Origin: Actinomycetes bacterium
Lineage (GTDB): Bacteria; Actinomycetota; Acidimicrobiia; Acidimicrobiales; RAAP-2
Direction: 5' to 3'
Length of the DNA: 16,512 nucleotides
Assembly: GCA_021849435.1 (NCBI GenBank)
Contig: JAJZSX010000016.1
Location: 1-16,512, forward strand
The notes under the pieces were generated by a model. The model was not told where the DNA came from. It was given only the letters and a program-made list of their open reading frames with translations, and did not search any database. Shown piece after piece: positions 1 to 7,714 of this stretch (position 1 is its first letter; every line of letters starts with the position of its first letter). The position numbers were made by a program, and so were the translations under genes.

Positions 1-58
1 TCGTCAGCGTCGCACGATCACCCTGGGCCAACTCCAGCATCGTCGCCAATTGTGTCAT
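1..58 (-). CDS. Possible N-terminus of an unidentified protein, cut by the window edge
   Basis: On the minus strand an ATG at 58-56 opens a frame that stays open to the left edge and reads MTQLATMLELAQGDRATLT. It lies downstream of the threonine-aldolase-like gene on the same strand, across a gap of about 140 bases, so it could be the next gene of that transcript. No clear Shine-Dalgarno sequence precedes it, and the frame is also open upstream of this ATG. Nineteen residues are too few to name a family. A competing short frame covers the same bases. I see nothing else between here and 196. Confidence 0.22.
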   Translation of the reverse strand, partial: MTQLATMLELAQGDRATLT

Positions 59-196
59 GGGCCATTCTGACGCGGCTCGTGACCAATGCAAAGGAACTAA
101 TGACGCGCGACACTAGGTGCTCATGTCGAAGCAGTGATCCAAACACTCCCCATCCCACCAGTGACGACGTTCCGAGTGAAACGATGTCGAGATCCG

Positions 197-1240
197 TCAT
201 CGATCAGTGGGGCCCGCCATCTGAAGAAGATGGTCAAGGTCTGCGAGGTCACCGGCATCAGTGAGATAGGAGGTCACGAATCTCGTCGTGCCCTCCATGT
301 CCCATCTCTCCGCCACTCCTTGCTCAAGGAAGTGGTCGGCGAGGCTTCGCGGTAACGTTGCGAAGACCTCGTTCGCGTCAATCTCGTACAGCACTTCATG
401 ACCATTTTGACGGAGAATGCCTGCCACTTCACGGGCAGCAGCATTGGCATGAGTGGCGTTCGTGATCCAAAGATCGTCATCGAGGAGAGCTTCGAACTGT
501 GCAGCCACAAATCGCGCCTTTGACTGCAGTTGGCCACATGAGCGCGCGAGCGCAGCAAGACGCTGCTCTGTCGTCAGCCCATCCCGCACGAGCACTACTT
601 CGGCGGAGAGAGCGCCATTCTTCGTCCCCGAAAAGGTAAGAGTGTCAATGCCAAGAGTGAAGAATTCTTTCGTCGGGATTCCTACGCCGCGGGCTATTGC
701 GTTTGCAAGGCGAGCCCCGTCCACGTGAAAGCCTGCACCGACCTCATGGGAGATCCTCGCGAGGGCCTCAATCCGTTCGGCGGGAAAGACTCGCCCGTTC
801 TCCGTCGTGATGGAAATCGCTACAGCGGCAAGCGGTCCGATATCGGCCGCGCGCTGAACTTGACTCGGCGTAATGAGGCCGTCGACAGTCTCGATCGGGA
901 TGATCTCGCAGCCGAGGGCTCGCTCGACAGCCCTTTCTTCGTCGAGGCGGAGATGCGCAATTGCCGGACACGCGATGAGCCCCCCCTCAACTCCCAGTGC
1001 GGCGAGTCCGAGGACGTTGGCACCGGTCCCCGTTGACGTGAATTGGGCAAGTCCCGCTCCAAAGCAATCCGCCAGTCGACGAGTCACGGATCGACTGAGA
1101 TCGTCGACGCCGTACGACGGGGCGTAACGTTCGGCGTTCGCCCGCTCGAGGCGAGACAGGACCTTGGGGTGAATCGCCGCGGTGTTGTCGGAGTAGAACA
1201 CCAACCCGTCGAACCTCCTGTCAGACGCATCCGGCGACAC
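197..1240 (-). CDS. Threonine-aldolase-type PLP lyase (beta-eliminating / low-specificity aldolase family)
   Basis: This is a 347-residue member of the fold-type I PLP beta-hydroxy amino acid aldolase family, which splits L-threonine or similar compounds into glycine and an aldehyde. Visible hallmarks are the N-terminal FYSDNTAAIHP, the phosphate-binding STGTGAN (about residues 69-75), HVDGARLANA (172-181; the Asp pairs with the PLP ring nitrogen) and FSGTKNGA with the Schiff-base lysine at about 207. Length is normal for the family. The start is uncertain. The listed GTG at 1240 has only AAGGGG close upstream. A perfect AGGAGG at 1219-1214 sits 9 bases before an in-frame TTG at 1204, and starting there would give the usual family N-terminus just before FYSDNT. 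It is divergent from the permease gene. If it makes glycine, the GcvPA/GcvPB pair could be a consumer, but that link is inference. Beta-hydroxyaspartate or phenylserine-type substrates are also possible. Confidence 0.9.
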   Translation of the reverse strand: MSPDASDRRFDGLVFYSDNTAAIHPKVLSRLERANAERYAPSYGVDDLSRSVTRRLADCFGAGLAQFTSTGTGANVLGLAALGVEGGLIACPAIAHLRLDEERAVERALGCEIIPIETVDGLITPSQVQRAADIGPLAAVAISITTENGRVFPAERIEALARISHEVGAGFHVDGARLANAIARGVGIPTKEFFTLGIDTLTFSGTKNGALSAEVVLVRDGLTTEQRLAALARSCGQLQSKARFVAAQFEALLDDDLWITNATHANAAAREVAGILRQNGHEVLYEIDANEVFATLPRSLADHFLEQGVAERWDMEGTTRFVTSYLTDAGDLADLDHLLQMAGPTDR

Positions 1241-1436
1241 ACGCCCCTTGACCTGCTGCCGGGTCGGAAATCACCATACTTCGAGGGCCAGGCCGAGGGT
1301 CAACCCGGCCTCGTGCACGACTTTGTCTAATTAATGCACATTACTTCATAACAATACGAGTCGCGTATCTAATGTCTGTTACACTTCGCGAAGTGACGCC
1401 GCCGGAGTAGTTCGACGGCACGTGAGAGGGGGGCTG
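1241..1436. promoter_or_regulatory. Divergent regulatory region between aldolase and permease genes
   Basis: These 196 bases must carry the promoters of both divergent genes. The right half (1328-1380) is distinctly AT-rich for this window. It contains TAATG-CA-CATTA at 1332-1343 and a -10-like TATCTAAT at 1366-1373, with no good -35 box upstream. A 10-base palindrome TCGTGCACGA lies at 1311-1320, an imperfect hairpin (GGGT/ACCC inside GGCC arms) at 1291-1310, and a 14-base perfect palindrome at 1382-1395 is listed separately. Promoter positions are inferred by eye. Confidence 0.5.
1382..1395. promoter_or_regulatory. Perfect 14-bp palindrome, candidate operator of the permease gene
   Basis: CACTTCG/CGAAGTG is a perfect palindrome. 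It lies just downstream of the -10-like TATCTAAT (1366-1373), so it would sit on or just after the transcription start, and 28 bases before the purine-rich ribosome site of the permease. This is a common place for a repressor operator. The binding protein is unknown; the RpiR-type protein encoded further right is one possibility, though its own upstream region carries a different inverted repeat. I found no second copy in the other intergenic regions. Confidence 0.4.
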
Positions 1437-2900
1437 ATGTCCGAGCAGGTGACCGAGCGACCAACATTCCATCGAAAGCTGAGACCATGGGAGGCGTTGG
1501 CACTTTCCATTGGCCTCATGGCACCGACCTTGGCCATGGCACTGAACGGTGCGCTACCGGCCGGCCGAGTTGGCGACAAGGTGCCCCTTGTATTCGTCAT
1601 GGGCTTCATCGGCGTCTTGCTGGTGGCTTACGGCTTCATGCGGCTCACGCGCTACTTCAACCACGCCGGATCGGTCTATGCGCTCACGGGTGCGACCTTA
1701 GGGCCGCGCGCCGGATTCTTCTCCGGCTGGACGCTGCTCGGTGTGTACGTCGTCTTCACGATCGACAGCCTCGCGGCAACCGCACTCTTCTTCAATGGAT
1801 TCCTCTCCTCCGCCGGCTTTCACGTCACTGCATCGTGGCCCCTCGTGGCGACGATCGCGGGCATCTTGATGTTCTTCCTGAATACCCGTCCGGTGCGCGT
1901 CGCGGCTAGGAGTCTCCTCACCCTTGAGGGTTTCGGAGTCCTCTTCACCGTGGTCTTGGTCGTAACGATCATCGTCAAGATCGCCATCGGCCATGGCATG
2001 CACGGGCAGGGATTGGCCCTCGGCACAGTGTTCTCGCCGACGAAGATCAAGTTCGGGTCGCTGGCTTCAGCGACCGTCTTCGCATTCCTGTCATGGGCCG
2101 GTTTCGAAGCGTCGGCGTCACTCGGAGAGGAGACGCACCACCCACAGCGCAACATCCCGCGTTCCATTATCGGTGCCGTCGTCTTGAGCGCGATCTTCTT
2201 CATCATCACGATGTACGCCGAGACGATTGGTTTCGGAACCAACCCGGCTGGCGAGCACGCCTTTGCCTCGACGGGCAATGCACTCAACCAGCTGGCGACG
2301 TCGTACGTCGGCTCGTGGCTCGCTGTGGTGATCTCGCTCGCCGCGATGGGTAGCGCCTTCGCAAGCGCCATGTCAAGCGGCGCCGGAGCCGGACGCATGG
2401 TCTTCGCCCTCGCGCGAGACGGTTTCGGGCCGAAGATGCTCGCTGGCAAGTCCCAGCGCCACGACTCACCCGTCGCCGCCCTCGCCCTCATCTTTGGTAT
2501 CTCGATCATCGGAGACCTGATTATGGGAGCGGTGGGTACAAGCGTGACGAACGTCTACTTCTACTACGCAACTCTGGGCGTACTCGGAATCCTGATCGTC
2601 TACGCTACCGTGGCCGTCGGCGTCTTCCGACTGGTTGCGCGGCGTCTCATGGCCATCCCCCTGTGGGAGTTGATCATTCCAGTCCTTGGTGTGGGATACC
2701 TCGCCTACGTTTTCTACGAACAGTTGGTCGGAGTCAGTCCTCCCTACACCTACTTCCCGTGGGAAGTTCTCGCCTGGTGCGTCATCGGCATCGCGATCGT
2801 CGTCGCGCGACCAAAGATCGCTCAGCGCATCGGACGAGATCTCACTGCCGAGTTAAAGCGGCAAGCGGCTGACGACGAAGAGTTGGTCGTCGACTTCTAG
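1437..2900 (+). CDS. APC-superfamily amino acid permease
   Basis: An inner-membrane secondary transporter of 487 residues, probably with about twelve hydrophobic helices. The N-terminal part has the APC pattern (LRPWEALALSIGLMAPTLAM in helix 1, an early glycine-rich helix). The signature segment after helix 6, GFEASASLGEETHHPQRNIP, is typical of the amino acid/polyamine/organocation superfamily and its proton-coupled amino acid or amine importers. The ATG at 1437 is chosen because a strong purine-rich site (GAGAGGGGGG, 1424-1433) precedes it; a GTG at 1422 would add five residues that overlap this site. The aminotransferase gene follows 12 bases after the stop, so the two are probably co-transcribed, suggesting that the imported compound carries an amino group. 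Exact substrate (amino acid, ethanolamine-like amine or polyamine) cannot be read from sequence. Confidence 0.93.
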   Translation: MSEQVTERPTFHRKLRPWEALALSIGLMAPTLAMALNGALPAGRVGDKVPLVFVMGFIGVLLVAYGFMRLTRYFNHAGSVYALTGATLGPRAGFFSGWTLLGVYVVFTIDSLAATALFFNGFLSSAGFHVTASWPLVATIAGILMFFLNTRPVRVAARSLLTLEGFGVLFTVVLVVTIIVKIAIGHGMHGQGLALGTVFSPTKIKFGSLASATVFAFLSWAGFEASASLGEETHHPQRNIPRSIIGAVVLSAIFFIITMYAETIGFGTNPAGEHAFASTGNALNQLATSYVGSWLAVVISLAAMGSAFASAMSSGAGAGRMVFALARDGFGPKMLAGKSQRHDSPVAALALIFGISIIGDLIMGAVGTSVTNVYFYYATLGVLGILIVYATVAVGVFRLVARRLMAIPLWELIIPVLGVGYLAYVFYEQLVGVSPPYTYFPWEVLAWCVIGIAIVVARPKIAQRIGRDLTAELKRQAADDEELVVDF

Positions 2901-2912
2901 AAGTAACGTTCC

Positions 2913-4217
2913 GTGTCGATGATCCAAGGCCCCCTCTACCGTCGGGAAGCGCAGGCGCTGGCAGCTGTCCAGCGCCTGCGCTTCTTCCCACTCGAAGTTG
3001 AGCGTGGCGAGGGGTGCTACTTGATCGAGGTGGGTGGTCGACGCCTTCTCGACCTCTCGGCCACGTGGAGCGCGGCGGGACTCGGATACGGTCATCCACG
3101 AGTAGTTCGTGCCGTGAACCAGGCGATGAACTCCATGCCGGGCGTCGGACTTGGTTCGATCTGTCAACCCGAGTCGGTCGCGCTCGCCGAGCAACTGCTG
3201 GCCATGGTGCCGGGAGATGGTGACCGGCGCGTCTACCTCGGCCACAGTGGTTCGGACGCGAACGAGGCAGTGGTGCGCGCCATCCGGCGCGCGACGGGTC
3301 GTGATCGCCTCCTCGCCTTCCATGGCTCGTACCACGGGGGAATTGCAGGATCGAGCCAATTCTCAGGCTTGATGATTGACCAAGGGGGACCGCGCGACCC
3401 CGATACCGAGCTGCTCACCTATCCCACGGCGGACGACCCCGTGTCATTGGAGTCCACCTTCGCAGACCTTGACCTGATGATGGCGTCCGGACCTCCACCG
3501 GCCGCCATCATTGTCGAACCGGTCATGTCCGACGGGGGAGTCATTGTGCCCCCCTCCGGGTTCCTTCGCGGACTCCGTGAACGCGCAGCGACTCACGGCG
3601 CCCTCCTCATCTGCGATGAGGTCAAGGTGGGCCTCGGCCGGACCGGCCTTCTGCATGCCTTCCAGATGGACGCCGTGACGCCTGACGTCGTGACCCTGGG
3701 CAAGTCCCTTGGCGGTGGCCTACCTATCGGGGCGGCCGTGGGGCCAGCCACCGTCCTTGACGTTGCCGAGGCGTTCACCATGCTCACCACCGCGGGCAAC
3801 CCCGTCTGCTCGGCCGCGGCCCGAGCCGTCCTCGACACCATCCTGGATGAGGAGATTGCAACGCGGGCCAAGCTAGGGGGCGAGACTTTCCTCGGCGGAC
3901 TCCGCCAACTCGCGGTCGAGCACTCCGGAATCCGAGCCGTTCGGGGCCGCGGGCTGATCCTTGGAGTTGAACTGTCCGACGAGAGTCCCGAGGGCGTTGT
4001 AAGGAGAAGGGCTCACAAGGTGGCGTACCGCGCCTGGCAGCTAGGCCTCGTCATGTTCTGCGTCGGCCCCGACTCCGCGGTGCTCGAGTTGACTCCCCCG
4101 CTGATCATCTCCCCACAGGAGATCGACGTGGCCCTCGGCATCCTCGACCAGGCGATCCGTGAGGTTGCCACAGGACTCGTGAGTGACGAGGAGATTGCAC
4201 CGTATCTCGGCTGGTGA
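2913..4217 (+). CDS. Class III PLP aminotransferase (GABA / glutamate-1-semialdehyde aminotransferase-like)
   Basis: A 434-residue fold-type I class III aminotransferase of usual length, moving an amino group between an omega-amino or alpha-amino donor and an oxo acid, or shifting it within one molecule. Motifs in order: GEGCYLIEVGGRRLLDLSATW near the N-terminus (about residues 33-52), SGSDANEAV (112-120), HGSYHG (137-142), LLICDEVKVGLGRTG with the PLP-ring Asp at about 235, and TLGKSLGGGLPIGA with the Schiff-base lysine at about 264. The GTG at 2913 follows the permease stop by 12 bases with only a weak ribosome site, so translation may depend on the upstream gene; an ATG at 2919 is the alternative. 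A very strong hairpin lies in codons 12-24 (separate entry). The stop is one base from the stop of the convergent SDR gene. The family is broad, so substrate assignment is not possible. Confidence 0.92.
   Translation: MSMIQGPLYRREAQALAAVQRLRFFPLEVERGEGCYLIEVGGRRLLDLSATWSAAGLGYGHPRVVRAVNQAMNSMPGVGLGSICQPESVALAEQLLAMVPGDGDRRVYLGHSGSDANEAVVRAIRRATGRDRLLAFHGSYHGGIAGSSQFSGLMIDQGGPRDPDTELLTYPTADDPVSLESTFADLDLMMASGPPPAAIIVEPVMSDGGVIVPPSGFLRGLRERAATHGALLICDEVKVGLGRTGLLHAFQMDAVTPDVVTLGKSLGGGLPIGAAVGPATVLDVAEAFTMLTTAGNPVCSAAARAVLDTILDEEIATRAKLGGETFLGGLRQLAVEHSGIRAVRGRGLILGVELSDESPEGVVRRRAHKVAYRAWQLGLVMFCVGPDSAVLELTPPLIISPQEIDVALGILDQAIREVATGLVSDEEIAPYLGW
2946..2984 (+). repeat. Strong 16-bp inverted repeat (hairpin) at the start of the aminotransferase gene
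   Basis: The arms GAAGCGCAGGCGCTGG (2946-2961) and CCAGCGCCTGCGCTTC (2969-2984) are perfectly complementary around a 7-base loop, itself containing CAGCTG. The hairpin begins about 30 bases after the start codon and lies inside the coding region. There is no T-run after the right arm, so it does not look like an intrinsic terminator. It could affect translation or mRNA stability between the permease and aminotransferase parts of the message. Confidence 0.75.
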
Positions 4218-4218
4218 C

Positions 4219-4980
4219 TCAGGCGTTGCCTCCACCGTCCACCAATAGAGCAGCCCCGGTGACGTAGCTTGCTTGGTCCGAAGCCAGCCAGAGGACGGCT
4301 GCGGCAATCTCCTCGGGCCGTCCCATTCGTCGCAGCGGACGGTCTGCTGCTTCGGCCAACATCACGTCGGTTGCCATACCCAACTGCTGAGCCTCCTCGC
4401 GGAGCATCCCCGTATTCGTGTCGCCGGGACACACAGCGTTGACCCGGACGCCCTGGGCACCGTGGTCGATGGCGAGTGCCCTGGTCATATTCGCGACCGC
4501 CGCCTTCGAGGCGCAGTACGCGACAGCCCGGGCCCCGCCCTTGAGGCCCCATCCCGAGGAGATGTTGACGATGCTCCCGCCTCCACTGCGCTCCATCACT
4601 GGGATTACATACTTGCACAGCAAGAAGACCGAACGGACATTGACTGCCATGACGAGGTCCCAGTCATCCTCTGAAAGCTCCTCGACCGTGGCACGTCGAA
4701 TGATTCCCGCGTTATTTACGAGAACATCGACACCGCCCCAGAGCGACGTGGCGAGTTCGACACAACTTCGACACGCTTCTGCCGACGAGACATCGGCCGC
4801 AATCGCCATCGCATCACCGCCGTCGGCGACTATCGCGTCGGTGACCTGCTGAGCGCGACTTCCGTCAAGGTCGACGACCATCACCTTCGCCCCAGCGCGC
4901 GCGAGGGTTTCGGCGATAGCCCGTCCAATTCCCGACGCGGCACCGGTGACGATGGCTCGACGGCCCGTAAGTTCCTTCAT
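4219..4980 (-). CDS. SDR-family NAD(P)-dependent dehydrogenase, last gene of the GcvPA/GcvPB-like operon
   Basis: A 253-residue classical short-chain dehydrogenase. It shows the cofactor motif TGAASGIG (12-19), an Asp at about 37 after the second strand (VVDLDG) that favours NAD over NADP, NNAG (89-92), a catalytic Ser near 141-142, the YCASK catalytic Tyr155/Lys159 pair, and the C-terminal YVTGAALLVDGGGNA. It would oxidise a hydroxy compound or reduce a carbonyl. The ATG has a strong site (GAGGAGGAG) about 6 bases upstream and overlaps the stop of the kinase-like gene by 4 bases (ATGA, 4977-4980), so it is translationally coupled to that operon. Family annotation such as 3-oxoacyl-ACP reductase is likely from databases but is not supported by context. 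It converges with the aminotransferase gene with a one-base gap. Confidence 0.92.
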   Translation of the reverse strand: MKELTGRRAIVTGAASGIGRAIAETLARAGAKVMVVDLDGSRAQQVTDAIVADGGDAMAIAADVSSAEACRSCVELATSLWGGVDVLVNNAGIIRRATVEELSEDDWDLVMAVNVRSVFLLCKYVIPVMERSGGGSIVNISSGWGLKGGARAVAYCASKAAVANMTRALAIDHGAQGVRVNAVCPGDTNTGMLREEAQQLGMATDVMLAEAADRPLRRMGRPEEIAAAVLWLASDQASYVTGAALLVDGGGNA

Positions 4981-6113
4981 GACTTCTCCTCCTCACGAGT
5001 GCCCACGCAATAGGGAACCCACTCATTGGGGCCGACGATCACTCGTCGGAACCCACACAGCGCGTCATCGAGCATGGGGTCACCGGTATCCACCAGAAGT
5101 GGTCGACCCTCAAGTGCCGCGAGCTTCTCGTGAGTTGCCACGATGACGAGGTGGTCGGGGGCGAGCCTCGAGAGAACCGCGGTGCTGATCTGCTGATTGC
5201 CGCGACCCAGCAAGAATCCCTGCCGGCCCGTGGGTGAAAGGATGATCTCGGTATCATCCTCGATCAGAGCGGCCAACTGGTCAGCCGTCACGTCAGCGCC
5301 GAGAACACCATCGGTCGTGATGACGTCGACCCCGAGAAGCGTCGTGGTCAAGCCAAGACTTCGGGCAACCGCCTCTGTCGTCGTCCCAGGTCCCAGTGCG
5401 TAGCGTCGCCCCGAGACCAGCGAGGAAGCAAGGCTTCCAGCCAACTCGTGAAGCTCCGAACTACCCGCCGAGGCGCCCACCTTTCGCCCTTGGAGCCAGC
5501 GGCGTTCACGGGGCGTTCGAAGATGCCCGTAAAGGGTCGACGTGATGACGCCACATCGGACCTCCTCTTCATCGATGTCGACGACGTCGCGCACTTCGGT
5601 GAGGCGACGTGGCGAGCTGAGGAAGTCGGCGGCCACTCGCGCCGCGGCGTTTGGGGAGACGGCGAAGACTGACGACTGCATCTTCACTCCAGCGGGAACC
5701 CCGAGGACGCATACTCGGTCGTCCGCACCTCGGGCGACGTCACGTGCGGTGCCATCGCCTCCGACGAAGAGCAGGAGATCGACGCCGAGATCAGCGATGG
5801 CCCGCACGGCTTCAGTCGTGTCCTCGGAACTCGTCGGGACCCTGACATCATGGATGATCCTCACACGCGACGGAAGCACATCGGCCGCCCGGACGACGTC
5901 AGCCCCCATGGGACCCGAGGCCGTCACGATGTCGACGTCGTCGACGCGCGCGAGCAGATCAACCAACGCCAACTCGGCACGCTCGGCTGCTCGGGGGACC
6001 GCACCCGCGGCTCGGGCTCGACGCTGCACGTTCTCGCCATCGGAGCCCTTGAGGGCCACTGCCCCACCCAACCCCGCGACCGGATTCACCACGAAGCCGA
6101 GGGTGGGGCTCAC
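4977..6113 (-). CDS. ATP-NAD kinase / AcoX-family protein
   Basis: A 378-residue protein of the NAD-kinase-like superfamily in the AcoX branch, known from acetoin-catabolism clusters and otherwise of poorly defined function. It begins with the expected GFVVNPVAGLGG (residues 6-17) and LKGSDG, and carries the kinase signature VGGDGTARDV (117-126) and GVPAGVKMQSSVF (138-150). The GTG at 6113 is chosen because it overlaps the stop of the GcvPB-like gene as GTGA (6110-6113), matching the ATGA junctions on both sides, and places the start directly before the family N-terminus. The longer frame from 6164 would add 17 residues and overlap the upstream gene by 55 bases. The protein could phosphorylate NAD or, as its operon suggests, a small metabolite of the pathway. 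Its C-terminal half (residues about 190-378) has no motif I recognise. Confidence 0.88.
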   Translation of the reverse strand: MSPTLGFVVNPVAGLGGAVALKGSDGENVQRRARAAGAVPRAAERAELALVDLLARVDDVDIVTASGPMGADVVRAADVLPSRVRIIHDVRVPTSSEDTTEAVRAIADLGVDLLLFVGGDGTARDVARGADDRVCVLGVPAGVKMQSSVFAVSPNAAARVAADFLSSPRRLTEVRDVVDIDEEEVRCGVITSTLYGHLRTPRERRWLQGRKVGASAGSSELHELAGSLASSLVSGRRYALGPGTTTEAVARSLGLTTTLLGVDVITTDGVLGADVTADQLAALIEDDTEIILSPTGRQGFLLGRGNQQISTAVLSRLAPDHLVIVATHEKLAALEGRPLLVDTGDPMLDDALCGFRRVIVGPNEWVPYCVGTREEEKS

Positions 6114-7714
6114 GTGGTGCCGTTCGCGTGCTTCTTCAAGTAGGCCCTCCATGTGACTGCCCATGTCGTCGGATCATCCAGTGATTGACCGTCAATGTGG
6201 TGGACCGGCAAGTTGTAGGGAGCAGCGTGGACCTTGTTGGGATCGCTGCGAGCCTCGCTGGCCACGTGCGCGAGAATCGCTGCGTATTCGTCGAGGTCGT
6301 CCTTGGAGAATGACTCGGTCGGTTCGAGAGTGAAGGGCTCTGGCACCACGTACGGGTGGTGGCTGGTCCAGTAGTGGACTCCGAAGTCAGCCGCGCGAAC
6401 ACCTATCTCCTCAGAGTGGATGCCGGTATCGGCATGGAGTCCCTCCCAGCTATAGCGGACTTGCTCGATTCGCCGCTGACCAGGCGAGTAGGGAGCGCTC
6501 GCACCCGGGATCTTGGTGACAAGACTGTGGAGGTAGTTGTTGTTGAGAACCGCCGTCTCAGCGACTTTGCGCAGTCCCTCGGCGCCGAGACTCATGATCC
6601 ACGCGTAGGCCCTCACCACGTTGGGGGTGACTCCGATGAAGGGTCGGACCTTACCGATCGACTGAGGACGATGATCGTCAAGGTAGTAGCCCTCAGGCCC
6701 CTTCTCCACGGTCGGGCCGGGCAGGAACGGCGCCAATACCTCGGTGACGCAACACGCCCCGGCTGCCGGGCCGCCACACGCGTGTGGCGTCGAGAACGTC
6801 TTGTGGAGATTGAAATGACTGAGGTCGAATCCACACTCCCGTGCGCGCACGATACCGAGGATTCCGTTGGCGTTGGCCTGGTCGTAGACGGCAAGGCCCC
6901 CGACATCATGAACGACGTCGACAAACTCCTTGATACGGGAGTTGAAGATGCCGGTGTCCTCGGGATTGGTGATCAAGAGGGCGGCAGTTCGCTCCGAAAC
7001 AGCCGCCTTCAGCGCCTCGAAGTCGGGCAGTCCGTTGGCGTCAGGATAGAGCGTGATGACCTTGTATCCGGCAGTCTTCGCGCATGCGGCGTTCGACGGG
7101 TGCGAGAAGATCGTCGTTATCACTTCGTCACGTTGATCAGCTTCGCCCCTTGAGGCGTGGTAGGCGCGAACCATTGAGACATTCGCGTAGATCGCCGCGG
7201 AACCCGCCCCGGGTTGGAGACTGACACGATCCATCCCCGAGATTTCCTTGAGGAGTTGCTCAAGTCGCCAATAGACCTCTAGGACACCCTGGGTCGTACT
7301 CACGGACTGGAGTGGGTGGACGTCGGCCAGTCGATGGTTTCGGATCAGCTGGTCGTTGACTTTGGGGCTGTACTTCATTGTGCACGTTCCCTGACCTACG
7401 TCGACATTGAGGTCGAGCCCGAGATTCTCCTGAGACAGACGCAGGTAGTGGCGAACGACGTGCAATTGCGATATCTCTGGGAGGGCCGGGGGGCGCTGTC
7501 GGCGCACCGCCGCAGGTAGGCTCCCCGGTTCCTCGGCAATCGCGGCAATCACGTCGTCCTCGGCTTGAGGAACCAGAACGCCACGCTGTCCCGGTCGACT
7601 CAATTGAAAGATGATCGGCTCGTCCCAACGAGCCTGGTGGAAACGGCGCAACTCCGGCTTGGCCGCGAGAGGCCAACCAGCTGAGGGGACGGAGATCTCA
7701 TTGGACGAACTCAT
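6110..7714 (-). CDS. gcvPB: GcvPB-like: glycine dehydrogenase (decarboxylating) subunit 2 homologue
   Basis: A 534-residue homologue of the PLP-carrying subunit of two-subunit glycine decarboxylase (P-protein). The Schiff-base lysine is at about 305 in FNLHKTFSTPH; the preceding LQPGAGSAAIYA (166-177), FSHPSNAACAKTAGY, ITNPEDTGIF and VYDQANANGILG segments follow the GcvPB order. The long N-terminal part and C-terminal domain match family length. Two family segments differ from what I know of canonical GcvPB: the glycine-rich loop after the lysine reads HACGGPAAGACC instead of HGGGGPG-type, and DQANANG replaces DGANLN. It overlaps the GcvPA-like gene by 4 bases (ATGA, 7711-7714), with AAGGTGGTGA upstream of the ATG. 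Canonical activity needs lipoyl-GcvH and GcvT, neither of which is encoded here, so it may be a glycine decarboxylase using partners elsewhere or a repurposed PLP decarboxylase. Confidence 0.88.
   Translation of the reverse strand: MSSSNEISVPSAGWPLAAKPELRRFHQARWDEPIIFQLSRPGQRGVLVPQAEDDVIAAIAEEPGSLPAAVRRQRPPALPEISQLHVVRHYLRLSQENLGLDLNVDVGQGTCTMKYSPKVNDQLIRNHRLADVHPLQSVSTTQGVLEVYWRLEQLLKEISGMDRVSLQPGAGSAAIYANVSMVRAYHASRGEADQRDEVITTIFSHPSNAACAKTAGYKVITLYPDANGLPDFEALKAAVSERTAALLITNPEDTGIFNSRIKEFVDVVHDVGGLAVYDQANANGILGIVRARECGFDLSHFNLHKTFSTPHACGGPAAGACCVTEVLAPFLPGPTVEKGPEGYYLDDHRPQSIGKVRPFIGVTPNVVRAYAWIMSLGAEGLRKVAETAVLNNNYLHSLVTKIPGASAPYSPGQRRIEQVRYSWEGLHADTGIHSEEIGVRAADFGVHYWTSHHPYVVPEPFTLEPTESFSKDDLDEYAAILAHVASEARSDPNKVHAAPYNLPVHHIDGQSLDDPTTWAVTWRAYLKKHANGTT
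6772..6789. repeat. Perfect 18-bp palindrome inside the GcvPB-like gene
   Basis: CGCCACACG/CGTGTGGCG is a perfect, gapless palindrome. It encodes the start of the atypical post-lysine loop (codons for PHACGG), so it may be a chance product of that protein sequence and G/C-rich codons. It could also be an intragenic binding site. Confidence 0.5.

Noticed and set aside
1820..2509. 229-residue minus-strand open frame
   Set aside because: Antisense to the permease; product is Ala/Lys/Thr-rich without a family pattern.
4013..4618. 201-residue minus-strand open frame
   Set aside because: Out-of-frame shadow across the SDR 3' half and the aminotransferase 3' end, both of which are well supported.
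5542..6156. 204-residue plus-strand open frame
   Set aside because: Antisense to the AcoX-like gene; Ser/Thr/Arg-rich, low-complexity product.
6356..7153. 265-residue plus-strand open frame
   Set aside because: Antisense to the GcvPB-like gene and without motifs.
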